Assembly: GCA_012513195.1 (NCBI GenBank)
Contig: JAAZCR010000126.1
Span: 1-19,878 of the forward strand
Length of the DNA stretch: 19,878 bases
Source: Bacilli bacterium
Lineage (GTDB): Bacteria > Bacillota_I > Bacilli_A > Haloplasmatales > Haloplasmataceae
Direction of reading: 5' to 3'
Part shown: piece after piece, positions 1 through 6,666 of the stretch
Layout: every line of letters starts with the position of its first letter
Numbering within the stretch: the stretch's first letter is position 1
Position numbers and translations under genes: made by a program
Notes under the pieces: model-generated
The model's database searches: none
What the model was told of the DNA's origin: nothing
What the model saw: only the letters and a program-made list of their open reading frames with translations

Positions 1-222
1 GGGTATCATCATCATATTGGCGCCAATATATGGGGTAGACCACAAGATAATAATCAACCGTTTACTGTAGGCTTAAACAGTTTTAACATCAAGTTTTATA
101 ATAACGATGAGTTACAGGCAACAGTTAATCGTTTACGATTATTAGGATATCATGTAGATGAAAAAGAGAACTATTATTTAACACAAGACCCTTCAGGTAA
201 TGTAATTAAGTTAGTAATATAA
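1..222 (+). CDS. VOC (glyoxalase/extradiol dioxygenase fold) protein, C-terminal part
   Basis: Only the last 73 residues lie in the window; the open frame runs in from the left edge and stops with TAA at 220-222. It opens with GYHHHIGANIWG, the hallmark of CatE/YfiE-like members of the vicinal-oxygen-chelate family, in which a histidine of this block binds the active-site metal. It ends with DPSGNVIKLVI, the usual final strand (DPxGN). Known relatives are two-domain, catechol 2,3-dioxygenase-like proteins, and this would be the second domain. The substrate cannot be told from the fragment; ring cleavage, glyoxalase or thiol-transfer chemistry are all possible in the superfamily. A hairpin terminator follows directly, so it is the last gene of its transcript. 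Confidence 0.85.
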   Translation, partial: GYHHHIGANIWGRPQDNNQPFTVGLNSFNIKFYNNDELQATVNRLRLLGYHVDEKENYYLTQDPSGNVIKLVI

Positions 223-225
223 AAC

Positions 226-252
226 AAAATCAGGGTAATCCCTGATTTTTTT
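226..252 (+). terminator. Rho-independent terminator after the VOC gene
   Basis: A perfect 10-bp stem (AAAATCAGGG at 226-235, CCCTGATTTT at 240-249) closes a TAAT loop and runs into a T tract to 252. Read on the minus strand it is followed by GTTTTATATTA, so it may also end the convergent Mur ligase transcript. Confidence 0.88.
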
Positions 253-297
253 ATATAAAGATTTAATTAAATTTCATTTATATAATAAATTTCTTTT

Positions 298-1674
298 TTA
301 ATTCTTTATTATTAATTGTGGTAACAACTGTTTTAGTTTCTTATCATACATCGCTTCTTTTAGTAGTACAATTGTATTATTATCACATATCTTTTTCAAT
401 GTATCTAATAGTTTATCCCTAGAGGAACAATAGATATGATTACTTGAAGGGAATCCTTTCTTAACTAATTTTAACCCTAATTCTCTGATATTTGTATCGA
501 TACTAATGAAATAATCAACCTTTGCATCTAATATCCAATTAGTTACCATATCGTAATAGTCTAGATTTTCATCATAATCATCAAACCTACCAAAAACCAC
601 AATCTTTTGTTTATCTTTGCCAATAGCTTTGATTACTTTAAGTGCAGCTTCTGTACCTTTTAAGTTTATATGCCAGGTATCATCAATTAAGAGACAATTA
701 TTAATACCTTTATGGATACTTAAATGGCTGCGTAAATGTTTAAAGGATTTTAAATGTTTGATGGCTTCCGAAAGACTTATACCAAGACAGTCGATAGCAG
801 CTAGACTCGAAAGCGCATTTAAGACATTATGTTCGCCTAACCCTGGTACATATACTTCATAACTTCTTCTTTTAGTGACAAGGGTGAAGTTCATCCCATA
901 CTCTTTATAAGTGATGTTTTTGGCATAGTAATCATTATGATTAGCTAAACCAAATTTTATAATTTTTCCTCTAAAAACAGATAAATCAAGTTTATTAATG
1001 TTTTCATCATCACCGTTAATGATTAAAATGCCACGATAATTAAGACCAGCTAACAGTTCTCCTTTCGCCAGGAGATAATTTTGTGGTGTTTTACAGCCAC
1101 TGAGATGATCAATACCGATATTGGTGATGATGCCAATGGTCGGTTTAAACATCGTACAGGAAGTAATTAGTTCTCCTGGTGCACCCACTGCGGTCTCCAA
1201 CACCGCATAATGAGTAGTATCATCAATCATCATGAGGTGTTCGTGATTATAAGCGATATTATTACGACTACGTTTATTATAGACGACATTATAGTTATGC
1301 ATAAGGATTTGTGTAATCATTTCTTTAACGGTGGATTTACCATTGGTACCTGTGATAGCGATGACAGGAATATTAAAGAGACTACGATAATAGTCAATAA
1401 ATCTCTGATAAGCATGATAGATATTAGGAACAAAGATAAAATGGTCAATATATTCTTTCCATTCTTTTAATATGGGCTGATCCGTGATAATATAATAATT
1501 TTGATATTTTTTTAGTTTATGTTTTTTTATTTCTCGGGTTTTATTTAGATGAAAGACTACAGTGTCATTGTTTAGGAACCTAACGTTTTTATAAACATTT
1601 TTAATTAAGTGGTTAATTGGACTTAAAGGTAAGCCAATAACCCTTTTAATTTCGTTTAGATACAATGGTTTCAT
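298..1674 (-). CDS. Mur ligase family protein, divergent MurF-like
   Basis: This 458-residue protein has the Mur ligase layout. A short divergent N-terminal domain covers about 1-100. The ATP-binding P-loop GTNGKST is at 109-115, and TNIGIDHLSG at 184-193 matches the MurF TNIGxAHL segment. K204 in YLLAKGELL sits where Mur ligases carry a carbamylated lysine, and HNVLNALSSLAA at 282-293 matches the central-domain HNxxNALAA block. Family members join an amino acid or dipeptide to UDP-MurNAc (or a similar acid) with ATP. The canonical MurF DxYNANP motif is replaced by DDTWHINL (331-338), and the C-terminal domain lacks the usual GDMLELG, having FGRFDDYDENL. It may therefore be a paralogue with another acceptor, not the housekeeping MurF. 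The start is supported by AGAGGTGC about 7 nt upstream; a TATAAT lies at 1712-1707. Confidence 0.8.
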   Translation of the reverse strand: MKPLYLNEIKRVIGLPLSPINHLIKNVYKNVRFLNNDTVVFHLNKTREIKKHKLKKYQNYYIITDQPILKEWKEYIDHFIFVPNIYHAYQRFIDYYRSLFNIPVIAITGTNGKSTVKEMITQILMHNYNVVYNKRSRNNIAYNHEHLMMIDDTTHYAVLETAVGAPGELITSCTMFKPTIGIITNIGIDHLSGCKTPQNYLLAKGELLAGLNYRGILIINGDDENINKLDLSVFRGKIIKFGLANHNDYYAKNITYKEYGMNFTLVTKRRSYEVYVPGLGEHNVLNALSSLAAIDCLGISLSEAIKHLKSFKHLRSHLSIHKGINNCLLIDDTWHINLKGTEAALKVIKAIGKDKQKIVVFGRFDDYDENLDYYDMVTNWILDAKVDYFISIDTNIRELGLKLVKKGFPSSNHIYCSSRDKLLDTLKKICDNNTIVLLKEAMYDKKLKQLLPQLIIKN

Positions 1675-1776
1675 TAAAAAGCACCTCTAAATAATCGACT
1701 CAATAAATTATATGAGAGTGCGCTTAAATTAATAATGATAAATAAGATAATTTTTATACATTTGTCGAAAAAATTC

Positions 1777-1804
1777 TTTACAAAATAACTTATTACGATA
1801 TAAT
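1777..1804 (+). promoter_or_regulatory. Sigma-A-type promoter of the OppB-like gene
   Basis: TTTACA (1777-1782), a 16-nt spacer and TATAAT (1799-1804) lie about 45 nt before the permease start. This is 5/6 and 6/6 to consensus. Confidence 0.7.
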
Positions 1805-1849
1805 AAACACATTGAATAATTACATAGTAGATTGTGGGGTTATTAATCA

Positions 1850-2785
1850 ATGCTTAAATATATCATTAAACGGTTAATTTTTGCAGTCTTAAACGTAATT
1901 ATCGTCTTGTCGATAATTTATTTATTATCGCAGTATATTTTTGTATCACAAATAATGCGTAAAACTCCTTTTATTAACCGCATTAGTATTGTATGGAATA
2001 TGTATAAAAACTATGTTCAAGGTATTATTACAGATTGGGACTGGGGGCGTAGTCGTATCGCTTATGGTAATGTATGGTATGCGGTTGTACCAAAAGTAAA
2101 ACTCACATTTATTATTAACATCATTGCTTTCGCGGTGTATACACTTATAGGTATTACGCTGGGGATTATTACCGCTTTTTATAGAAATCGTCCCATCGAT
2201 TATCTAGTTAGTAATGTATCTTTATTATTTAACTCCCTTCCTAGTTTTATTTTAATATTCTTGTTAATTTTGGTACTTGGTTACACATTTAAGATCTTTC
2301 CACCCCTTCATATGTCAAAATCTTATGGTTATAAAATATATTATCGCTCCTATGTAATACCAATGTTAGCTTTAGTATTACCGCAAATTGGTTATATTTG
2401 CCAACTAGTGCGGGGTGAAGTAATCGAAATAATGAATGCTGATTATATGTTACTTGCTAGATTAAAAGGTTTGAATAAATTTCAATCTCTTATGCGCCAT
2501 GGTTTTAAGAATGTGTTAGTCAACATTTTACCCGCCTTATCAACAACATTCTTTGGTGTGATTACTTCATCTATGTTTATTGAACGTGTATCAAATATTC
2601 CTGGCCTAGCTTTATTATTTTTTGAAGCCCTAATTGATGAACGTCCTGACGGTTTTTATCTTGTTACAGACACTCCATTACTAATTGTTGTGTGTGGTTT
2701 TTATTGTGTATTAATATTTGGAGTTAATTTTATAATTGATGTTATCTATCGAGCATTAGATCCCACAATGGAGGTAGGATCGTAA
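1850..2785 (+). CDS. ABC transporter permease, OppB/DppB type, unaccompanied
   Basis: This 311-residue inner-membrane protein belongs to the peptide/nickel ABC permease family. The N-terminal helix (about 8-31, LKYIIKRLIFAVLNVIIVLSI) is typical of OppB, and about five further hydrophobic segments follow (near 86-110, 122-146, 168-190, 226-247, 275-298). The cytoplasmic EAA-like loop that contacts the ATPase lies at about 196-222 (NADYMLLARLKGLN...). ERVSNIPGL (245-253) and the closing YRALDPT (300-306) also match OppB. Family members import oligopeptides as a dimer with an OppC-type partner, two ATPases and a binding lipoprotein. None of those partners is next to it: the Mur ligase is divergent and a nuclease-like gene follows under its own promoter. 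It may use components encoded elsewhere or be a remnant. The ribosome site is weak (GTGGGG). Confidence 0.88.
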   Translation: MLKYIIKRLIFAVLNVIIVLSIIYLLSQYIFVSQIMRKTPFINRISIVWNMYKNYVQGIITDWDWGRSRIAYGNVWYAVVPKVKLTFIINIIAFAVYTLIGITLGIITAFYRNRPIDYLVSNVSLLFNSLPSFILIFLLILVLGYTFKIFPPLHMSKSYGYKIYYRSYVIPMLALVLPQIGYICQLVRGEVIEIMNADYMLLARLKGLNKFQSLMRHGFKNVLVNILPALSTTFFGVITSSMFIERVSNIPGLALLFFEALIDERPDGFYLVTDTPLLIVVCGFYCVLIFGVNFIIDVIYRALDPTMEVGS

Positions 2786-2811
2786 CATTAAACTAGATTT
2801 ATGAGAATAAC

Positions 2812-2839
2812 TTGACACACATTGCGTTATTAATATATA
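2812..2839 (+). promoter_or_regulatory. Promoter of the zinc-ribbon nuclease-like gene
   Basis: A perfect TTGACA (2812-2817) is followed after 16 nt by TATATA (2834-2839), giving a leader of about 75 nt. No terminator is evident between 2786 and 2811. Confidence 0.6.
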
Positions 2840-2917
2840 GTTAGAGTAGTTTGACTAGGTTATATACTTAGTGAATGATGGAACAAAAACTGCAAATATT
2901 ATGTTGTGGAGGTTTTT

Positions 2918-3802
2918 ATGTCTGAGAAGTTATGTCAAATATGTGGTAAACCATCAGGTAAATATCCTATTTGCTTAGAATGTAACGAGTTAAAGGAAAA
3001 AGGTTTGGTTCAAAAATGTGAAAAGTGTGGAAAATGGTATTTAACGGAAAAAGGTTGTTGCGAAAAAAGCATTGATCATAAGACATGTGTTGTATGTGAA
3101 GCGGAAACCAAATATGGACCATTATGCCTTGACTGTTACAAGGAAAAAGAAAGTTACAAAAAAGAACTCAAAGGAGATCGCAATGTTCATGAGATTAAAG
3201 ATCATTACTTTAGTCAACGCAGTATTCTCTATAAAATTAAAAACCCTGAGTATATTAAACGGGGAATAATACGTCTTATTGCGATTAGCGAAGAGTTATC
3301 ATTATATCACAACGATAATTATTTAAAAGATCGTCTAATGAAGGATATAGACGATATTATAAAATACGTAAATGCTAGGAAAGAAGAACAGGATCAAACT
3401 AAAAAAACTAATACATTTGATGATGTAGATTATCGCAAACAATGGCCTGCTGAACACCTGTGTGATGATGGTCATTATGTGAGATCATATTCAGAAATGT
3501 TGATTGATAATTGGTTATATCATAATGGTATCGTTCATGCTTATGAAAAAAGTGTACTTATGAATACTCAACCTGATGCCATTGTCCTTGCGGATTTTTA
3601 TATCCCTGAAGGTGATGTATATATAGAATTTTGGGGTCTAAATGATGATCAAAACTATCTAGAACGCAAAGAGAAAAAATTAAAACTTTATAAAGAAAAC
3701 CAATTGAACTTAATTAGTTTAGAAGAAGGGGACGTAAAACGTCTTAATGATATCCTTCCAAGAAAACTTCGTGAGTATTTAAAAGACCGTAAATTTAAAT
3801 GA
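2918..3802 (+). CDS. Zinc-knuckle protein with a PD-(D/E)XK nuclease-like domain
   Basis: The start is ATG 2918, because TGTGGAGG (2905-2912) sits 5 nt upstream; the earlier in-frame GTG at 2906 overlaps this site. The product has 294 residues. The N-terminus carries three cysteine clusters able to bind zinc: C6/C9/C19/C22, C34/C37/C47/C48 and C57/C60/C70/C73. A charged helical linker (about 78-165) follows. The C-terminal part reads as a PD-(D/E)XK fold: E193 in RSYSEMLIDNWL, D226 in LADFYIP, E237 in VYIEFWG, then a helix with R250/K251/K253/K254 and a final strand NLISLEE. The lysine expected two residues after E237 is a tryptophan, so the catalytic lysine may have moved to the helix, as in some family members. 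The likely role is nucleic-acid cleavage in repair or defence; the target is unknown. Confidence 0.7.
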   Translation: MSEKLCQICGKPSGKYPICLECNELKEKGLVQKCEKCGKWYLTEKGCCEKSIDHKTCVVCEAETKYGPLCLDCYKEKESYKKELKGDRNVHEIKDHYFSQRSILYKIKNPEYIKRGIIRLIAISEELSLYHNDNYLKDRLMKDIDDIIKYVNARKEEQDQTKKTNTFDDVDYRKQWPAEHLCDDGHYVRSYSEMLIDNWLYHNGIVHAYEKSVLMNTQPDAIVLADFYIPEGDVYIEFWGLNDDQNYLERKEKKLKLYKENQLNLISLEEGDVKRLNDILPRKLREYLKDRKFK

Positions 3803-3881
3803 TGCACATTAATAAATCCGATTTTAAGAATATAAAGTACAATTATTATGAAAAAATCTTTAATAGTAACATGTATATAAA

Positions 3882-3903
3882 AAGAGCTCTACTAAGAGCT
3901 CTT
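3882..3903 (-). terminator. Terminator of the XRE regulator operon
   Basis: A perfect 9-bp stem (AAGAGCTCT 3882-3890 / AGAGCTCTT 3895-3903) has a 4-nt loop. On the minus strand it is followed by TTTTATATAC, a usable U tract. It overlaps the stop of the small minus-strand gene and may also catch transcripts of the convergent nuclease-like gene. Confidence 0.8.
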
Positions 3904-4141
3904 ATAATTTTATCGATACTTTTAATTCATTATTCTCTTCAACCCTAATAATTTCTAACCCCTTATGAGTTTTCCGTATCTTTTTTAATGCTTTTAATAA
4001 AATTATAATATAATTATTGTCTAAACCTTCGACTTTTACGTATTTATTAATGATCTTATAAACCAAAGAGTTCGCGATTAGAAACATCGGAATGTAGAGT
4101 GTGAAACGGGGTTTATTGTCGGGTTTGATGGTTAACTTCAT
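3902..4141 (-). CDS. Small protein resembling the YvlB/LiaX-type accessory domain
   Basis: This 79-residue protein has no membrane segment or catalytic motif. It has an alpha/beta pattern: strand RFTLYIPMFLI, a helix NSLVYKIINKYV, a second helix YIIILLKALKKIRKTH, and a strand pair GLEIIRVEENNELKVSIKL. The end is similar in layout to the C-terminal part of the upstream regulator (…IVEVESADGDHIEIIVE), suggesting that the two share a domain type and may pair. Its start lies 2 nt past the stop of the upstream gene with no clear Shine-Dalgarno, which points to translational coupling. The biochemical role is unknown. Confidence 0.65.
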   Translation of the reverse strand: MKLTIKPDNKPRFTLYIPMFLIANSLVYKIINKYVKVEGLDNNYIIILLKALKKIRKTHKGLEIIRVEENNELKVSIKL

Positions 4142-4143
4142 AG

Positions 4144-4632
4144 TTATTCAACAATAATCTCAATATGATCTCCGTCTGCACTTTCTACTTCGACGATTTT
4201 ACCAATTACACCGCTTTCAACGAGATTTAAGATTTGTCTAAAATCGATACTCTTTAGAGCGTCATTATTAGATACTTGTGGCATTTGCATTCCGATTTCT
4301 AACCCGAGTTTTACTAAGCTCATTGGTAGATTTACTTTTACCTTATCACCATCATTACTATTGACGACGATGCGTAGGATCATTTGATTTAAGTCTTTCT
4401 TTTCTTGTTCTGGGACTAATACTATTTCTGGTGCTTTATCATTTAATAGTTCATCGATACTCACATAAAATAAATGAGCGATTTCAGGTAATAAAGTAAT
4501 ATCAGGGTAGGATAAACCATTTTCCCATTTTGACACCGCTTGCGGACTAACCCCTAAGATCTCAGCGAGTTCTTCTTGAGTATAACCTTTACGTTTGCGC
4601 AGTTCACTTAATTTTGAACCAAAGTTTTTCAT
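4144..4632 (-). CDS. XRE-family transcriptional regulator with C-terminal SHOCT/YvlB-like domain
   Basis: This 162-residue protein begins with a Cro/C1-type helix-turn-helix (about 6-62). YTQEELAEILGVSPQAVSKWENGLSYP holds the recognition helix, and the end is DELL. The second half (about 80-162) reads LNQMILRIVVNSNDGDKVKVNLPMSLVKLGL…ALKSIDFRQILNLVESGVIGKIVEVES.DG..IEI. That pattern is known from YvlB/LiaX-like envelope-stress proteins and from a group of Firmicute HTH proteins. It probably controls its own operon and the divergent lipoprotein gene. GGAGGTTAA precedes the ATG. A minus-strand TATAAT lies at 4660-4655. Repeated AGTTGA elements upstream are candidate binding sites. Confidence 0.85.
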   Translation of the reverse strand: MKNFGSKLSELRKRKGYTQEELAEILGVSPQAVSKWENGLSYPDITLLPEIAHLFYVSIDELLNDKAPEIVLVPEQEKKDLNQMILRIVVNSNDGDKVKVNLPMSLVKLGLEIGMQMPQVSNNDALKSIDFRQILNLVESGVIGKIVEVESADGDHIEIIVE

Positions 4633-4692
4633 TATTTAACCTCCTTTGGTTATCATTATATGGGAATTAAGTAAAAAACACTAGCGACTAGT

Positions 4693-4750
4693 AGTTGAAA
4701 TCGCAAAAATTTCACTACTTTTAGTTGATTTTTTCTCAACTTATAGTTGT
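4693..4750. promoter_or_regulatory. AGTTGA repeat cluster, candidate operator between divergent genes
   Basis: AGTTGA occurs at 4693-4698 and 4723-4728, its inverse TCAACT at 4736-4741, and the variant AGTTGT at 4745-4750. The middle pair forms a 6-7-6 inverted repeat. An imperfect inverted repeat (AGTAGTTGAAA / TTTCACTACT) also spans about 4690-4719. The cluster lies between the regulator gene (minus) and the lipoprotein gene (plus; candidate -10 TATAAT at 4779-4784), as expected for a local XRE operator. No binding evidence is available. Confidence 0.45.
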
Positions 4751-4814
4751 ATCAGTAGTAATAGGGAAATTTATCAGTTATAATTATAAAGAACATTTAG
4801 TAAGGAGTAGAAAA

Positions 4815-5507
4815 ATGTTAAAGAAAATATGCGGTTTATTAATAATCATTTGTGCAAGTTTAATGTTAAGTAGTTGTTTTCGTAAGCCCATCGAATATAA
4901 AACGAATGAATTAAAACTATCCTATGTAGTTAATTATGGGGAGTACGATGAAGAAGATGTAACCTTCTTAATTTTTAGTTCAGATAAGGAATTTACAGTA
5001 ATCTATCCTGCTTATGGTGTAGGCGAGAAAAAAGAAATCTGGCCGATGAAATATATTAAAGATTCTGACCGCGATGAAGAAATCCTTAAATACATCAAAG
5101 ACCATTATAATATTATTTCCGAGTATGAAAGTAAAAGAGAAGGTAAAGTTATAACTTTCAATACCAATGAAGGAGTGGTCGTTAAATATCTCGTAGATGC
5201 ACGTTACTTCCAACTTTTCCTCGTCAATAGTCAATATGCGGATATAAAAGGTAATTTTAAATATTTCTTTACATTCCCATTCGATTATGAAAAGGAAACT
5301 AAAACAAAATTTCTCTTTGAAGAAGATAAAGTTATCATTAAGTCCGATGCTTATGATAAAGATGAAGTATTAGAATGGTATCGGAAGTTCTGTAATGGTA
5401 GAGACATAGATGGAGATTTTATCTTTAGTTATATCAAGTATGACTTTAAATTAACAATTACCGAAAATGAAAAAGAAACATGGTATCAAATTAAAAAAAT
5501 TTTCTAA
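4815..5507 (+). CDS. Putative lipoprotein of unknown function
   Basis: ATG 4815 is chosen because AAGGAG (4802-4807) precedes it and because the first 21 residues form a lipoprotein signal: basic MLKK, a hydrophobic core CGLLIIICASLM and a lipobox LSSC, with C21 as the lipidated residue. An upstream in-frame start at 4725 would bury this signal. The mature part (about 209 residues) is rich in acidic and aromatic residues and beta-strand-like stretches with no motif I recognise. The protein would be tethered to the outer face of the membrane. It is divergent from the XRE/YvlB-like operon across the AGTTGA cluster, so control by that regulator is plausible, but nothing beyond position supports this. 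It ends in a strong terminator and is monocistronic. Confidence 0.8.
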   Translation: MLKKICGLLIIICASLMLSSCFRKPIEYKTNELKLSYVVNYGEYDEEDVTFLIFSSDKEFTVIYPAYGVGEKKEIWPMKYIKDSDRDEEILKYIKDHYNIISEYESKREGKVITFNTNEGVVVKYLVDARYFQLFLVNSQYADIKGNFKYFFTFPFDYEKETKTKFLFEEDKVIIKSDAYDKDEVLEWYRKFCNGRDIDGDFIFSYIKYDFKLTITENEKETWYQIKKIF

Positions 5508-5521
5508 ACACAAAGAATTAT

Positions 5522-5554
5522 GAATAACTATCATGAAGATAGTTATTCTTTTTT
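5522..5554 (+). terminator. Rho-independent terminator after the lipoprotein gene
   Basis: An 11-bp perfect stem (GAATAACTATC 5522-5532 / GATAGTTATTC 5538-5548) with loop ATGAA is followed by six Ts. Confidence 0.92.
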
Positions 5555-5637
5555 ATATTCACAAAATACATCTTAAACTTCGACATTAATTATGATAAAA
5601 TACAGTAAAGTTGTCTATAAGGAAAGGATCGATAATA

Positions 5638-6632
5638 ATGAATCCCTTTATTGTTTATACAAATGGCAGATTTGATTTAAGTGATAACATTAAACTGGCC
5701 TGGAGTGGATGTACGATACTATACTATACAGGTTTTATGGGACAGGGGTTAGAGGTGTTTTCAAATCTACGGGAAATGATTACTTTATCGTGAAAGTCGA
5801 TGGCATGATTATTAATGATAGACTAAACATAAGAGATTATGTAGAAATTGACTTAATTAAAGACCTACCATTAGATAACCATACGATCGAATTCATTAAG
5901 CGCACTGAATACAATATCGGTTGTACTGAAATTATTGATTTTATTATCTATGATGGCAGAATCATTGAGCCAGAGATACCTAAGTATGATTTAAAAATAG
6001 AATTTATTGGTGATTCCATTAGTGCTGGTTATGGAGTAGATACCAGCGAGCTTTCTACGGAAGCGGTATTGAAACTAAACTATGACCCCAAGTACGATAA
6101 TGCCGCACTTACTTACTGCTATTTAACTGCTGAAGCGTTAAAAGCGGAGTATCATATCATCGCTTGTAGTGGTTATGGCTTAATAAGAAATTATAATGGT
6201 ATGGATACACAACTCATGCCAGAAATGATCGATAAGATTACCCCATTAACCACGAAAAGCTGGGATTTCCGCAAATGGATACCAGATATTGTGGTAATTA
6301 ATTTAGGTACTAATGATTTTAGTGTTAATTACATCCCTGATAAAGGTAAGTTTGTCAGTGCATATATTAATCTTATTGAACGCTTAAAGGAATATTATAG
6401 ACAAGCTAAGTTCATTTGTAGCGTTGGTCCTTGTGTCACTGGTAAATCCCTAACAATTTTACGTGAATATGTCCAAGCAGTAGTCAATCACTTTAATAAT
6501 AACCAAGTATTTTATCTTGAATATCCCCATCATACTTACGCTGATGGTTATGGCGTTGATTATCATCCTAGTAAAAAGACCCATGAAAAGATGGCTGAGT
6601 TATTAGCAAGTAAGATAAAGGCTATTATGTAA
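5638..6632 (+). pseudogene. CE2-like SGNH/GDSL esterase, frameshifted near its N-terminus
   Basis: Translation should start at ATG 5638, which has AAGGAAAGG 9-17 nt upstream. This frame encodes MNPFIVYTNGRFDLSDNIKL and then AWSGCTILY before drifting to a stop at 5791-5793. The rest lies in another frame, open from 5709 to 6632: TILYRFYGTGVRGVFK then NDYFIVKVDG, which is the continuation of a CE2 jelly-roll N-domain. The SGNH domain follows with all blocks present (numbering from 5709): GDSISAGYG 101-109 (S103), SGYGLIRNYNG 154-164, GTND 200-203 and DYHP 284-287. CE2 enzymes remove acetyl groups from polysaccharides. Removing one 5-nt unit of ATACTATACTATAC (5716-5729) rejoins the frames exactly (WSGCTILYRFYGTG, about 329 residues). 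The break could be a real mutation, repeat-based switching or a sequencing error. Internal initiation at 5709 would yield an incomplete N-domain. Confidence 0.8.
5716..5729 (+). repeat. 5-bp tandem repeat (ATACT, 2.8 copies) at the frameshift
   Basis: ATACT ATACT ATAC lies exactly where the two esterase reading frames change over. Losing one unit restores a single frame. Confidence 0.8.
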
Positions 6633-6636
6633 AAAC

Positions 6637-6663
6637 AAAAGAGTCTAATTAATAGACTCTTTT
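6637..6663. terminator. Bidirectional terminator between the esterase and mgtE
   Basis: An 11-bp stem (AAAAGAGTCTA 6637-6647 / TAGACTCTTTT 6653-6663) with loop ATTAA is followed by CTTTTAT on plus and GTTTTTAC on minus. It serves both convergent genes. Confidence 0.88.
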
Positions 6664-6666
6664 CTT

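Noticed and set aside
617..862. Plus-strand open frame inside the Mur ligase gene
   Set aside because: It has no family features and is fully antisense to a gene with clear Mur ligase motifs. The same applies to 1210-1470.
2851..2868. TTGACT/TATACT as a second promoter for the nuclease-like gene
   Set aside because: The elements are only 6 nt apart, too close for sigma-70-type recognition.
3072..3269. Alternative frame in the zinc-knuckle gene
   Set aside because: It lies out of frame within a gene whose cysteine pattern and nuclease motifs are convincing, and it has no recognisable content of its own.
5709..5711. ATG as the true start of the SGNH esterase
   Set aside because: It would cut the N-domain in the middle of a strand, and GGAG is only 3 nt away, while ATG 5638 has a good ribosome site and encodes the missing family residues in the other frame.
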